From Sphingomonas sp. HITSZ_GF (GTDB lineage: Bacteria; Pseudomonadota; Alphaproteobacteria; Sphingomonadales; Sphingomonadaceae): a stretch of DNA of 64,000 nt. The first letter of the stretch is position 1; each line of letters begins with the position of its first letter. The DNA is taken from the NCBI RefSeq assembly GCF_029543155.1, contig NZ_JARQXA010000003.1, positions 558,001 through 622,000 on the forward strand, given 5' to 3'. Shown here piece by piece: positions 42,642 through 50,797 of this stretch. Position numbers and translations under genes: made by a program. The notes below the pieces were generated by a model. The model made no database searches, was not told the origin of the DNA, and saw only the letters and a list, made by a program, of their open reading frames with translations.

Positions 42642-44066
42642 ATGCGCAGCTACCTCAAGCAGTTCATCGACGGAGCGTGGGTCGAGAGCGAAGGCGGCAC
42701 CCGCCACGAGGTGATCAACCCCGCCACCGAGGAAGCCGTCACCGAGATCACGCTGGGCTCGCAGGCTGATGTCGACAAGGCCGTCGCCGCCGCGCGCACC
42801 GCGTTCGAAAGCTTCTCGCGCACCAGCGTCGACGAGCGCACCCGGCTGATCGAGCGCATCCTGACCGAATACAAGGCCCGCGCCGCCGACATGGCCGAGG
42901 CGATCAGCCTCGAGATGGGCGCCCCGATCAGCCTGGCCAAGACTGCGCAGGTCGGCTCGGGCATCGGCCATTTCCTCTCCGCGGCCAAGGCGCTCAAGGA
43001 TTTCGCGTTCGAGGAGCAGGTCGGCAATAGCCTGGTCGTGCACGAGCCGATCGGCGTCGTCGCGATGATCACCCCGTGGAACTGGCCGCTCAACCAGATC
43101 GTCTCGAAGGTCGCCCCCGCGCTCGCCGCCGGCTGCACGATGATCCTCAAGCCGTCCGAAGAGGCGCCCGGCTGCGCGATGATCTTCGCCGAGGTGCTCG
43201 CCGCCGCGGGCGTGCCTGCCGGCGTGTTCAACCTGGTCAATGGCGACGGCCCCGGCGTCGGCACCGCGCTCTCCAGCCACAAGGGCGTCGACATGGTGAG
43301 CTTCACTGGCTCCACCCGCGCCGGCGTGCTCGTCGCCAAGAATGCCGCGGAGACGGTGAAGCGCGTCCACCAGGAGCTGGGCGGGAAATCGCCCGCGCTG
43401 ATGCTCGAAGGTGCCGATCTCGGCCGCGCGGTCCAGACCACCTTGTTCAGCGTGCTGATGAACTCGGGCCAGAGCTGCATCGCCCCCACCCGCCTGCTCG
43501 TCCCCTTGGGGCTGCAGGATCAGGTCGCCGCCGCCGCCGCCGAAGTGATGAAGGCCACCCACACCGGCGATCCGGCCGAGGAAGGTCGCCATATCGGCCC
43601 GCTGGTCAACAAGACTCAGTGGGAGAAGGTCCAGGGCCTGATCGCCAAGGGCATGGAGGAAGGCGCCAGGCTGGAGGCAGGCGGCCCGGGCCGGCCGGAC
43701 GGCGTCGAGACCGGCTATTTCGTCAAGCCCACGCTCTTCTCGGGCGTCACCAACGACATGACGATCGCCCGCGAGGAGATCTTCGGCCCGGTCGTCACGA
43801 TCATCCCCTATCAGGACGAGGAAGACGCGGTGCGCATCGCCAACGACACCGATTACGGCCTCTCTGCCGTGGTGTTCGGCGATGCCGCGGCGATCAAGCG
43901 CGTCGCCCCGCGGCTGCGCGCCGGCATGGTCTATGTGAATGGCGGCCAGCCCGATCCCAACCTGCCCTTCGGCGGCTACAAGCAGTCGGGCAACGGCCGC
44001 GAGCACGGCAAGTTCGGCCTGGCCGAGTTTATGGAGGTGAAGGCGGTGGTGGGCGCGCTGGCGTGA
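42642..44066 (+). CDS. NAD(P)+-dependent aldehyde dehydrogenase
   Basis: 474-residue aldehyde dehydrogenase superfamily enzyme that oxidises aldehydes to acids. It has the cofactor loop ITPWNWPLNQIVSKVAPALAAGCTMILKPSEEAP, SFTGSTRAG, the general-base Glu245 in HQELGGKSP and the catalytic Cys279 in SGQSCIAPTR. EEIFGPVVTIIPY and GGYKQSGNGREHGKFGLAEF close the fold. It is close to betaine-aldehyde or aromatic/terpenoid aldehyde dehydrogenases, but the substrate cannot be fixed. It starts 72 bases after the PQQ lipoprotein. Confidence 0.92.
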   Translation: MRSYLKQFIDGAWVESEGGTRHEVINPATEEAVTEITLGSQADVDKAVAAARTAFESFSRTSVDERTRLIERILTEYKARAADMAEAISLEMGAPISLAKTAQVGSGIGHFLSAAKALKDFAFEEQVGNSLVVHEPIGVVAMITPWNWPLNQIVSKVAPALAAGCTMILKPSEEAPGCAMIFAEVLAAAGVPAGVFNLVNGDGPGVGTALSSHKGVDMVSFTGSTRAGVLVAKNAAETVKRVHQELGGKSPALMLEGADLGRAVQTTLFSVLMNSGQSCIAPTRLLVPLGLQDQVAAAAAEVMKATHTGDPAEEGRHIGPLVNKTQWEKVQGLIAKGMEEGARLEAGGPGRPDGVETGYFVKPTLFSGVTNDMTIAREEIFGPVVTIIPYQDEEDAVRIANDTDYGLSAVVFGDAAAIKRVAPRLRAGMVYVNGGQPDPNLPFGGYKQSGNGREHGKFGLAEFMEVKAVVGALA

Positions 44067-44896
44067 TCCGGGTCACGCTCCTCGCCGCCGCGCTGCTGGC
44101 GCCGTCGCTCGCATCGGCGCAGGCGGTGGGCGACCAGGCCCAGCTCCTGCGCACCACCCGCACCGAGCAGCGCAGTGCAGGCTCGATGAGCAACTCGCAG
44201 AACAGCGATGCCCTGGTCGAGCGCGTCGTCGCGGTCACCCCCGCCGGGGTCGAGCTCGAATACAGCCTGCCGCCCGGCAGCCAGTCCGCCGGCTGGACCT
44301 TCCCCCTGCGCGTGCTCCAACCGCCGACCGGGCCGCTCCAGCTGCGCAACCGCGCCGAGCTGGAGGCGCGGATCGACACCTGGCTCAAGGACGCCCGGCT
44401 GACGCGCGCCGCCTGCGGCCAGTGGATCTTCACCTGGAATGCCTTCCGCATCGATTGCGACCCGGAAAGCGCGCTGACCGCCGTCCAGCCCTTCGCGATC
44501 GGATCGCTCAAGCCGACCGAGGGCGCCCCCTATGCCGATCCGCAGGCCGCACGTCCGGCCCCACTCAAGGCCCGTCCCGAGGGCAAGGGCTTCACGGTCG
44601 AGCTGGCGATCGATCCCAGGATCGTCCGCGAGGAGCTGGCCCAGGCCGATCTCGCCGTCGCGCAGATCAACCGCCAGAAGCTCAGCCTCGAAGCGGCGCG
44701 CAAGGCGCATGCCGCGGATCAGATCGCGGGCACGATCAAGGTGACGATCGACACCGATTCCGCCGGCCAGGTCCGCCGCCGCACCCGCATCGCCACGCTG
44801 ACGCTGGGCAAGGGCGACCAGGCCGAGACGCGCACCACCACCGAGATGGTCGAGCGCCGCCCGATCCAGCAGCGCGTCGATCCGAACAGCATCTAG
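44063..44896 (+). CDS. Exported protein of unknown function
   Basis: 277-residue protein with a signal peptide (VTLLAAALLAPSLASAQ). The mature part contains a beta-rich domain opening TTRTEQRSAGSMSNSQNSDALVERVVAVTPAGVELEYSLP, a helical segment with the cysteines of AACGQWIF and FRIDCDPE, and a C-terminal stretch TDSAGQVRRRTRIATLTL. No family recognised. The start is GTG 44063, overlapping the aldehyde-dehydrogenase stop (GTGA), so translation is probably coupled; this excludes a much longer out-of-context frame upstream. Confidence 0.7.
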   Translation: MIRVTLLAAALLAPSLASAQAVGDQAQLLRTTRTEQRSAGSMSNSQNSDALVERVVAVTPAGVELEYSLPPGSQSAGWTFPLRVLQPPTGPLQLRNRAELEARIDTWLKDARLTRAACGQWIFTWNAFRIDCDPESALTAVQPFAIGSLKPTEGAPYADPQAARPAPLKARPEGKGFTVELAIDPRIVREELAQADLAVAQINRQKLSLEAARKAHAADQIAGTIKVTIDTDSAGQVRRRTRIATLTLGKGDQAETRTTTEMVERRPIQQRVDPNSI

Positions 44897-44906
44897 GAGG
44901 CCCTGC

Positions 44907-45167
44907 ATGCCGCGCTGGCTCACGCTCCTCCTCTGCCTGTTCTGGATGCCGGTGCTCGTCCTGAGCGCCTGGAGCCTGGTGCGCGACGGCTTCTATCCCG
45001 ACCTCTATTACCTGATCGGCATCCCGCTCGGCATGATCGCCCTGACGCTGTTCGTCGGGCGTTTCGCAACGGGATATCCGCGCCAGGGCCTCATGCTCAG
45101 CGCGGCAACGGCCGTATCCTTCTACGCCGTATATCAGCTGTTCTGGATCTTCGCCCTCAGCGTCTAG
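44907..45167 (+). CDS. Small membrane protein
   Basis: 86-residue protein with three hydrophobic helices (WLTLLLCLFWMPVLVLSAWSL, LIGIPLGMIALTLFVG, SFYAVYQLFWIFALSV). No recognised family. AGGAGGCC lies just before the ATG, 10 bases after the preceding secreted-protein stop, so the pair is probably co-expressed. It ends in a 4-base overlap with the convergent quinone oxidoreductase. Confidence 0.7.
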   Translation: MPRWLTLLLCLFWMPVLVLSAWSLVRDGFYPDLYYLIGIPLGMIALTLFVGRFATGYPRQGLMLSAATAVSFYAVYQLFWIFALSV

Positions 45168-46138
45168 GGCACCAGTACCGTCGATCCCGTCGTCTTCCCC
45201 GCCTCCAGCGCCCGATGCGCATCGGCGGCATCCTCCAGTGCAAAGCGCTGCCCGATATCCGCCCGCACCGCGGCCGATCGCAGCATCTGGAACAGCCGCG
45301 CGCTGCCCGCGGCGCGCTCCTCGGGCGTCACATAGTAATCGAACATCGTCGGCCGGGTGACATAGACCGATCCGGCCCGCGCCAGCGCGCCCAGCGCCAC
45401 GCCTTCCACCGGCCCGCTGGCATTGCCGAAGCTCACCACCAGCCCGCGCCGCCGCACGCTCGCCAGCGACGCCTCCCAGGTCGCCTTGCCGACGCCGTCG
45501 AACACCACCTGCACCCCGGCGCCGCCGGTCAGCCCGCGCACCCATTCGGCCACGCCCGCGCCGCGCGAAACCAGCACCTCGTCCGCCCCGGCCTCGCGCG
45601 CCAGCGCCACCTTGTCCGCGCTGCCCACCGTCGCCAGCACCGTCGCGCCGATCGCCTTCAGCCAGCGCACCGCGATCTGGCCGACGCCGCCCGCCGCGGC
45701 ATGGACCAGCACCGTCCAGCCCGGCTCCACCCGGGCGCAGCGCTCGACCAGGAATTCCACCGTCCCGCCCTTGAGCAGGGCCGCCGCCGCGGTCTCGTCG
45801 CTGATGTCGTCGGGCAGCACGAACAGGTTCGCCGCGGGCACGTTGCGCGCAGTCGAATAGGCGCCGAGCCCGGGCCCGAAGGTCGCCACCCGATCGCCGA
45901 CCGCGAAGCCGTCCACGCCTTCGCCTACCGCTTCCACCACGCCGGCCGCCTCGCCGCCCAGCCCGCTCGGCAGCGGCACCGGGTACAGCCCCGAGCGATG
46001 ATAGGTGTCGATGAAGTTCAGCCCCACCGCGGTGTTGCGCATGCGGACTTCGCCCGGCCCCGGCGGCGGCAGGTCGATATCGACCCACTGGATGACCTCG
46101 GGCCCGCCCACTGCCTCGATCCGCGCCATCCGTTCCAT
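45164..46138 (-). CDS. Quinone oxidoreductase, zinc-independent MDR family
   Basis: 324-residue NADPH-dependent quinone reductase of the medium-chain dehydrogenase superfamily, lacking the zinc ligands. It shows AVGLNFIDTYHRSGLYPVPLPSGLGGEAAGVV, the Rossmann motif VHAAAGGVGQIAVRWLKAIGA and RPTMFDYYVTPEERAA. ATG 46138 is used because GGAGG lies five bases upstream of it; ATG 46141, directly before, is an alternative. The gene touches the stop of the upstream wHTH gene, so the two are coupled and the wHTH protein may regulate it. Confidence 0.9.
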   Translation of the reverse strand: MERMARIEAVGGPEVIQWVDIDLPPPGPGEVRMRNTAVGLNFIDTYHRSGLYPVPLPSGLGGEAAGVVEAVGEGVDGFAVGDRVATFGPGLGAYSTARNVPAANLFVLPDDISDETAAAALLKGGTVEFLVERCARVEPGWTVLVHAAAGGVGQIAVRWLKAIGATVLATVGSADKVALAREAGADEVLVSRGAGVAEWVRGLTGGAGVQVVFDGVGKATWEASLASVRRRGLVVSFGNASGPVEGVALGALARAGSVYVTRPTMFDYYVTPEERAAGSARLFQMLRSAAVRADIGQRFALEDAADAHRALEAGKTTGSTVLVP

Positions 46139-46452
46139 CATTGCCTCCGTATCCAGGGTCTCAGCGGCCGCAGCCGCGCCGCTTCATTGTCCGCGCGCCG
46201 CTCGACTGCGATCAGACCGCGCCGCTCGAGATGCGCGATAGCGTCCTGGCAGGTCCGGCGCGACAGCCCGGTGCGCTCCGCGATCGCCGAATAGCCGAGC
46301 GGCACCCGCGCCGTCTCCATCGCCTCGACGAGCAGATAGATGAGGAAGGCCGAAGGCTTGCGGTCATGCCCGACCAGATCGGGCATCAGCACGTCGACCA
46401 CATAGGGATCGAGAAGGAGCGGCGCAGCCATTACCATAGCAATAGCTGCCAT
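46138..46452 (-). CDS. Small winged-helix DNA-binding protein
   Basis: ~104-residue protein with a winged-helix motif: YSAIAERTGLSRRTCQDAIAHLERRGLIAVERRADNEAARL. The N-terminal half has a long hydrophobic/helical region (APLLLDPYVVDVLMPDLVGHDRKPSAFLIYLLVEAMETA). It resembles small MarR/GntR-like regulators. The start is uncertain: ATG 46452 is used, while internal ATGs at 46437 and 46431 could serve. It ends one base into the quinone-oxidoreductase start, so it is probably its local regulator. Confidence 0.75.
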   Translation of the reverse strand: MAAIAMVMAAPLLLDPYVVDVLMPDLVGHDRKPSAFLIYLLVEAMETARVPLGYSAIAERTGLSRRTCQDAIAHLERRGLIAVERRADNEAARLRPLRPWIRRQ

Positions 46453-46489
46453 GCTCCCGCGCCGCAATGCCCCGCGCTACGCTCGCGCC

Positions 46490-46855
46490 ATGATCAAGCA
46501 GCTCAAATTCGTGACCATCCCCACCTCGGACCAGGACCGCGCGCTCGCCTTCTGGACCGAGAAGATGGGCTTCCGCATCGTCACCGATCAGCCGATGGGC
46601 CCCGGCAAGCGCTGGATCGAGCTTGGCATCCCCGGTGCCGAGACCGGTGTGGTGCTGTTCACCCCCGATGGCCAGGAAGACCGGATCGGCAGCTTCTTCA
46701 ACGGCTCCTTCGCCTGCGACGATGTCGACTATACCTGGCGCCAGCTCAGCGCGCGCGGCGTGGAGTTCGAAGGGCCGCCCGAAAAGCAGCCCTGGGGCAA
46801 CTTCGCCAAGTTCCGCGATCCGGACGGCAACAGCTTCGTGCTTTCGAGCCGGTAG
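46490..46855 (+). CDS. VOC-family (glyoxalase-like) protein
   Basis: 121-residue single-domain VOC protein: KFVTIPTSDQDRALAFWTEKMGFRIVTDQP, ETGVVLFTPDG, then DVDYTWRQLSARGVEFEGPPEKQPWGNFAKFRDPDGNSFVLSS. The PWG-x-F-x-DPDGN ending is typical of glyoxalase/bleomycin-resistance relatives. Function beyond the fold is not known. It is divergent from the wHTH-quinone-oxidoreductase unit and is followed by a palindromic repeat element. Confidence 0.8.
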   Translation: MIKQLKFVTIPTSDQDRALAFWTEKMGFRIVTDQPMGPGKRWIELGIPGAETGVVLFTPDGQEDRIGSFFNGSFACDDVDYTWRQLSARGVEFEGPPEKQPWGNFAKFRDPDGNSFVLSSR

Positions 46856-46863
46856 GGCGGCCC

Positions 46864-46987
46864 CCTTCTCCCTCTCCCCTTTGGGGAGAGGGCCGGGGAG
46901 AGGGGCAGTGTGTCCTGAATCGACGGCGATAGCGCGTCCGGCCAGTTCTGCCCCTCTCCCAACCCTCTCCCCAAAGGGGAGAGGGCT
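46864..46987. repeat. Long palindromic intergenic element, copy A
   Basis: End hairpins of the CCCTCTCCCC/GGGGAGAGGG type at both ends, joined to inner arms (GGGGAGAGGGGCAG left, CTGCCCCTCTCCC right) that pair across a ~38-base unique centre. The overall layout matches copy B at 61004-61109. It lies between the convergent VOC and SLC13 genes. Confidence 0.75.
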
Positions 46988-46993
46988 TAGAGC

Positions 46994-48766
46994 TCAATGC
47001 ACCGGCCACACCCACAGGATCAGCGGCGTTCCCACCACCAGCACGATCACCGATAGCGGCGCGCCCAGCCGCGCATAGTCGCCGAACTTATAGCCGCCGG
47101 GCCCCATCACCAGCGTGTTGCATTGGTGGCCGATCGGCGTGAGGAAGTCGCAGCCCGCGCCCACCGCAGTCGCCATCAGGAACGCCTCGGGCCGATAGCC
47201 CAGCTCGCCGGCAAAGGTCGCCGCGATCGGCGCCATCACCAGCACGGTCGCGGCATTGTTGAGGAAGGGCGTCACCCCCATCGCCGCCGCCAGGATCAGC
47301 GCCACCGCCCCCCAGGGCGGCAGCGTCGCGGCGAGATGTCCCAGCGAGTCGCCGATGATCTGGCTGGCGCCGGTGGTCCGCAGCGAATCGGATACCGGGA
47401 TCAGTGCGCCCAGCATCACCAGGATCGGCCATTCGATATGGTCATAGGCCTCGCGCACCGGCAGCGCGCCGGTGAGGATCACCAGCCCCGCCGCCGCGAA
47501 GAATGCCACGGCCACCGGCACCAGCCCCAGCGCGGTGCAGGTCATCGCCGCGGCCAGGATGGCGAGCGGCAACAACCCCTTGCGCGCGCTGCCCAGCCGC
47601 AATGTCCGCTCGGCGAGCGGCAGGCAGCCCAGCTCGCCCAGCCGCTCGAACAGCAGGTCGAGCGGCCCCTGCAGCACGATCACGTCGCCTGCCTCGAGCA
47701 CGATGTTGCCCAGCCGCCGCGCCAGCCGGTCGCCGCGGCGCGACACTGCGATCAGGTTGACGCCGAAGCGCTCGTGCAGCCCCAGCCGCCCGGCCGTGCG
47801 CCCGATCAGCGGGCTCTCGGTGCCGATCACTGCCTCGATCACCCCCACCTCGCCCTCGGCGCCCTCGGGTGCCTCGCGGTGCGCGCCTTCGAGCTCGAGC
47901 CGGTCGCGCGCGATCACCCGCTCCAGGCTGTCGGGCGATCCCGCGAGGATCAGCACGTCTTCGGGCTTCAGGATCGCATCGGGGAACGGCGTCGAGCGAA
48001 TGCCCGCACGCAGGATCGCGGTGACCATCACTTCGCCGTCGTGCCGCTCGCGGAACGCCGCCACCGTCTCGTCGACTGCCGGCGATCCGGCGGGGATCTC
48101 GGCTTCGGTCACATAGTCCTGGATGTCGATCGCCTCGCCCAGCGTCGGCGCCGCCCGCCGGTCGCGCGGCAGCAGCCGGTAGCCGAAGCGCAGGAAGACG
48201 AGCCCCACCAGCGTCAGCCCCAGCCCGACCGGCGCATAGTCGAACATGCCGAACGGCACGCCGGTCATCTCCTCGCGCACCCGGCTGACGATGATGTTGG
48301 GCGAGGTGCCGATCAGCGTGATCAGCCCGCCGAGCAGCGAGGCGAAGCTCATCGGCATCAGATAGGCCGCGGGCGAGACTCCCGCCTTCTTGCCCATCTG
48401 CAGTGCCACCGGGATCATCATCGCCAGCGCGCCGATATTCTTGACCAGCGCCGAGGCGAAGCCGACCGAGGCGCTGAGCAGCAGCAGTTGCGAGCGGACA
48501 TGCGTCACGCGCTTCTGCAGCATCAGCATCGCCCGCTCGATCACGCCGGAGCGCTGCACCGCGCCGGACAGCACCAGCGCCGATGCCACGATGATCACGA
48601 TGTCGTCGGAAAAGCCGGTGAATGCCTCTTTCGGCTTCACGATGCCCAGCGCCAGCGCCGCAAGCAGCGCGATCACCGCGACCATGTCGTAGCGGAAACG
48701 TCCCCAGATGAAGAGCAGCATCATGCCGGCGAGCACGCCGACGGAAAGCAATTGGGGCGTGTTCAT
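46994..48766 (-). CDS. SLC13-family permease with two TrkA-C domains
   Basis: 590-residue transporter. N-terminal and C-terminal membrane halves (about 10-12 helices, including ALVKNIGALAMMIPVALQMG and GVTPFLNNAATVLVMAPIAA) flank a soluble middle of about 170 residues with two RCK/TrkA-C-like domains (ILKPEDVLILAGSPDSLERVI and IVLEAGDVIVLQGPLDLLFERL). The family carries di- and tricarboxylates, sulfate or other anions; the regulatory domains suggest gating by a nucleotide or ligand. Substrate unknown. Confidence 0.87.
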   Translation of the reverse strand: MNTPQLLSVGVLAGMMLLFIWGRFRYDMVAVIALLAALALGIVKPKEAFTGFSDDIVIIVASALVLSGAVQRSGVIERAMLMLQKRVTHVRSQLLLLSASVGFASALVKNIGALAMMIPVALQMGKKAGVSPAAYLMPMSFASLLGGLITLIGTSPNIIVSRVREEMTGVPFGMFDYAPVGLGLTLVGLVFLRFGYRLLPRDRRAAPTLGEAIDIQDYVTEAEIPAGSPAVDETVAAFRERHDGEVMVTAILRAGIRSTPFPDAILKPEDVLILAGSPDSLERVIARDRLELEGAHREAPEGAEGEVGVIEAVIGTESPLIGRTAGRLGLHERFGVNLIAVSRRGDRLARRLGNIVLEAGDVIVLQGPLDLLFERLGELGCLPLAERTLRLGSARKGLLPLAILAAAMTCTALGLVPVAVAFFAAAGLVILTGALPVREAYDHIEWPILVMLGALIPVSDSLRTTGASQIIGDSLGHLAATLPPWGAVALILAAAMGVTPFLNNAATVLVMAPIAATFAGELGYRPEAFLMATAVGAGCDFLTPIGHQCNTLVMGPGGYKFGDYARLGAPLSVIVLVVGTPLILWVWPVH

Positions 48767-48812
48767 CGCGGGGAAAACGCGAGGGGATGGTTTCGGGTCC
48801 GTGCCCTTCTAA

Positions 48813-48840
48813 TTCCTCCCCCAGCTTGCTCGGGGAGGAA
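48813..48840. repeat. Single hairpin related to the palindromic elements
   Basis: TTCCTCCCC and GGGGAGGAA form perfect 9-bp arms around a 10-base loop, between the start of the SLC13 gene and the stop of the small gene upstream on the same strand. It resembles one end hairpin of copies C and D without the second end. Confidence 0.65.
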
Positions 48841-48847
48841 CTGGAAG

Positions 48848-49060
48848 TCAGTGCACCGTCCCCACCGCGCGCCCGACCGACATAAGCACGATCAGCCGCT
48901 CGATCTGGCGCCAGCGGCAGAAATGCACGTGGTCGCCCAGGTCGCGGCTGCGGTCGGCGCGCGCCGCCGCTTCGCTGCCGGCCAGTTCGCCGAACAGCGC
49001 GATGAGTTCGTTGGCATCGGTGATTTCGCGGCGATCGCCGAGATAGGGCATCATATCCAT
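48848..49060 (-). CDS. Small conserved-looking protein (70 aa)
   Basis: 70-residue protein beginning MDMMPYLGDRREITDANELIALFGELAGSEAAARADRSRDLGDHV and ending in a hydrophobic helix (RLIVLMSVGRAVGTVH). No family recognised, but codon use and composition look genuine. ATG 49060 is chosen; an in-frame M three codons in is equally possible and the ribosome binding site is weak. It ends just before a repeat hairpin and the SLC13 gene. Confidence 0.55.
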   Translation of the reverse strand: MDMMPYLGDRREITDANELIALFGELAGSEAAARADRSRDLGDHVHFCRWRQIERLIVLMSVGRAVGTVH

Positions 49061-49219
49061 GCGCGCGCATGATCCACGCTTCGTGCCAACTCGCTGCGAT
49101 TCAATGGTTTCGGCGCCACACGATGCTGAATTTCCGCTAACCATCCCGTTCGGCGCGTACCGCCTGACCCAGCCTGGCACAGGTAGCGTCCCGGCCCGGG
49201 ACGTGGCAGAGCAGCATCC

Positions 49220-49405
49220 ATGACCAAGACCCCTTCCAAGACCCCGGTCGCCGGCGGCTTCCTGCTCGCGCTCAGCCTGATCGTCGGCGTATTCGTCGGC
49301 ATCGCCCGGGGCGAAGCTTCGTTCGGCTTCGTGGTCGGACTCGGCGTGGGCGTGGCGCTGCTCCTGCTGGTGTGGATCATCGACCGGATCCGCGTGGGGC
49401 GCTGA
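49220..49405 (+). CDS. Small membrane protein (61 aa)
   Basis: 61-residue protein with two tightly spaced transmembrane helices (FLLALSLIVGVFVGIA and FGFVVGLGVGVALLLLVWII) and a basic C-terminus (DRIRVGR). No recognised family; similar tiny membrane proteins are common in sphingomonads. It precedes a palindromic repeat element. Confidence 0.7.
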   Translation: MTKTPSKTPVAGGFLLALSLIVGVFVGIARGEASFGFVVGLGVGVALLLLVWIIDRIRVGR

Positions 49406-49410
49406 TTCCA

Positions 49411-49540
49411 ATTCCTCCCCCGAAGGGGGAAGGGGGCCAGCGAAGCTGGTGGAGGGGGCCTGCCACGGGCGACACCGCCTGCCGCATCCCCTCTCCACCA
49501 CCGCCTTCGGCGGCGGTCCCCCTCTCCCTCCGGGAGAGGA
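49411..49540. repeat. Long palindromic intergenic element, copy C
   Basis: Contains the left hairpin TCCTCCCCC-GA-AGGGGGA, then a second hairpin near CCAGCGAAGCTGG with GGTGGAGGGGGC, a unique centre, the matching ACCACCGCC/GGCGGCGGT hairpin and a final CTCTCCCTCCGGGAGAG. The two-hairpin-per-side layout matches copy D at 55757-55904 and differs from copies A and B. It lies between convergent genes. Confidence 0.72.
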
Positions 49541-49550
49541 TTCTATGTTT

Positions 49551-50189
49551 TCAAATCGCCCGCCCCAGCCAGGCGACCTTTCCCACCACGTCCAGCGCCT
49601 GCGCGGAAACCACCCGCGTCTCCCAGTCCGGATTGTCCGAGATCACCTCGATCCCGCCCACCCCGGCGCGCAGCCGCTTGACCATCAGCTCGCCGTCCAG
49701 CCGGATCACGAACACCCCGCCGCGCCGCTCGACGCTGCGCCGGTCGCGATCGACCAGGATCTCGTCGCCGTCCGCCAGCGTCGGCAGCATCGAATCGCCC
49801 TTCACCCGGATCATCGAGGCCGCTTCGGCCCGCACGCCCAGCGCACGCAGCAGCTCGGGCGAGAACTGCATCCCGCGCCGCCGCCGCGTCTCGCCTTCGA
49901 CCAGCCCGCCCGGCCCCGCCGAAGCCCCGACATCGAGCCGCGGTACATCGACCAGCCCGTCAGGCTCAGGGCCACCCAGCTGCGCCTCGGGCACCCCGAA
50001 ATAGCGCGCGAGCAGCGCACGATCGGCCTCGGCCAGCAGCCGCGGCGTGCCCCGCACCAGATATTGCTGGAGATAGGCCAGGTTGCGCCCGAGCAGCCGC
50101 GACAGCTCGGAGAGGTTCGCGCCCGTCTCGGCGATCAGCGCTTCCAGCGCGGCCCGTTGCGCATCCGGATCCATAGTGGAGCAATACAT
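49551..50189 (-). CDS. S24/LexA-type repressor with helix-turn-helix
   Basis: 212-residue transcriptional repressor. Residues ~10-60 form a helix-turn-helix (ALIAETGANLSELSRLLGRNLAYLQQYLVRGTPRLL), and the C-terminal half is a peptidase S24 domain with the serine region VKGDSMLPTLADGDEILVD and the lysine region DGELMVKRLRAG, the Ser-Lys dyad for RecA-stimulated self-cleavage. It resembles phage CI or LexA-type regulators. The start is ATG 50189, whose ribosome binding site lies inside a palindrome. It is divergent from two small genes, an arrangement like a repressor switch. Confidence 0.85.
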   Translation of the reverse strand: MYCSTMDPDAQRAALEALIAETGANLSELSRLLGRNLAYLQQYLVRGTPRLLAEADRALLARYFGVPEAQLGGPEPDGLVDVPRLDVGASAGPGGLVEGETRRRRGMQFSPELLRALGVRAEAASMIRVKGDSMLPTLADGDEILVDRDRRSVERRGGVFVIRLDGELMVKRLRAGVGGIEVISDNPDWETRVVSAQALDVVGKVAWLGRAI

Positions 50190-50236
50190 CTAGGAATTTT
50201 CCTAGACAAGTAGGAAATATGGAACAAATTAGGAAC
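50190..50236. promoter_or_regulatory. Operator array with phased TAGGAA sites between the S24 repressor and small genes
   Basis: CTAGGAA-TT-TTCCTAG (50190-50205) is a perfect palindrome touching the repressor start codon. Further TAGGAA half-sites begin at 50211 and 50230. Together with the one at 50191 they are spaced 20 and 19 bp, about two helical turns, so dimers could bind on the same DNA face. This is the likely control region for both divergent transcripts. Confidence 0.62.
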
Positions 50237-50268
50237 GATCTTCAGCGACTCGGAACGGGAGACGGCAC

Positions 50269-50469
50269 ATGACGGTGCATCGCAAGATCGAGAAATTCCT
50301 CCGGGCGACGCGCATGCCGCCCACCAAGTTCGGCCGGCTGGCGGTGCGCGACCCGCGCTTCGTGCTCGACCTGCGCCTCGGCCGCGAGCCGGGCCCGCAG
50401 ATCACTGCGCGAGTCGAGGCGTTCCTCGCCGAGCAGAAGCGCATCCGCCAGCAGGAGTCTGTCCGATGA
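50269..50469 (+). CDS. Small basic protein divergent from the S24 repressor
   Basis: 66-residue protein (TVHRKIEKFLRATRMPPTKFGRLAVRDPRFVLDLRLGREPGPQITARVEAFLAEQKRI). The segment MPPTKFGRLAVRDPRFVLDLRLGR resembles a short DNA-binding helix-turn-helix of the type seen in small Cro-like or XRE proteins. GGGAG lies before the ATG. It is directly divergent from the S24 repressor across phased operator sites and overlaps the next small gene by four bases. Confidence 0.6.
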   Translation: MTVHRKIEKFLRATRMPPTKFGRLAVRDPRFVLDLRLGREPGPQITARVEAFLAEQKRIRQQESVR

Positions 50470-50783
50470 GCCGGGGCCCAGACGCCGAAACGCTGCTCCG
50501 CCGCGCCCTCGAGGCCAGCGCAGAGGCCGCCGGTTGCCCGGTGACACTCGCCGAGTCGGACTGGGCGCGCTGGGCGAGCGCGACCTTCACCGGCGCACGC
50601 CACCTGCTCGCACTCACTGCCCCGCCCTCGCCGGCGCTCGATGCCTGGATCGCCGCCCTGCCCGAGGCGGAGCTGCGGCTGCGCGGCCATCTCGTCGCGG
50701 ATCTGGTGGTCGAACATGTCCGCCGCGCCGGCGATAGCGTCCGGGTGTCGCTGGAGGTGCTGACGGTGGAGCAGCGGGAGTGA
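50466..50783 (+). CDS. Small protein of unknown function coupled to the preceding gene
   Basis: 105-residue acidic protein (SRGPDAETLLRRALEASAEAAGCPVTLAESDWARWASATFTGARHLLALTAPPSPALDAWIAALPEAELRLRGHLVADLVVEHVRRAGDSVRVSLEVLTVEQRE, in short segments). No recognised family. Its ATG overlaps the stop of the 66-residue protein. Both belong to the unit facing the S24 repressor, so they are probably repressed by it (inference). Confidence 0.6.
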   Translation: MSRGPDAETLLRRALEASAEAAGCPVTLAESDWARWASATFTGARHLLALTAPPSPALDAWIAALPEAELRLRGHLVADLVVEHVRRAGDSVRVSLEVLTVEQRE

Positions 50784-50797
50784 ACGCAACCAGGAGC

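Noticed and set aside
41022..44006. 994-codon minus-strand frame opposite the PQQ lipoprotein and aldehyde dehydrogenase
   Set aside because: Composition is that of a shadow frame; the plus strand has unmistakable enzyme motifs.
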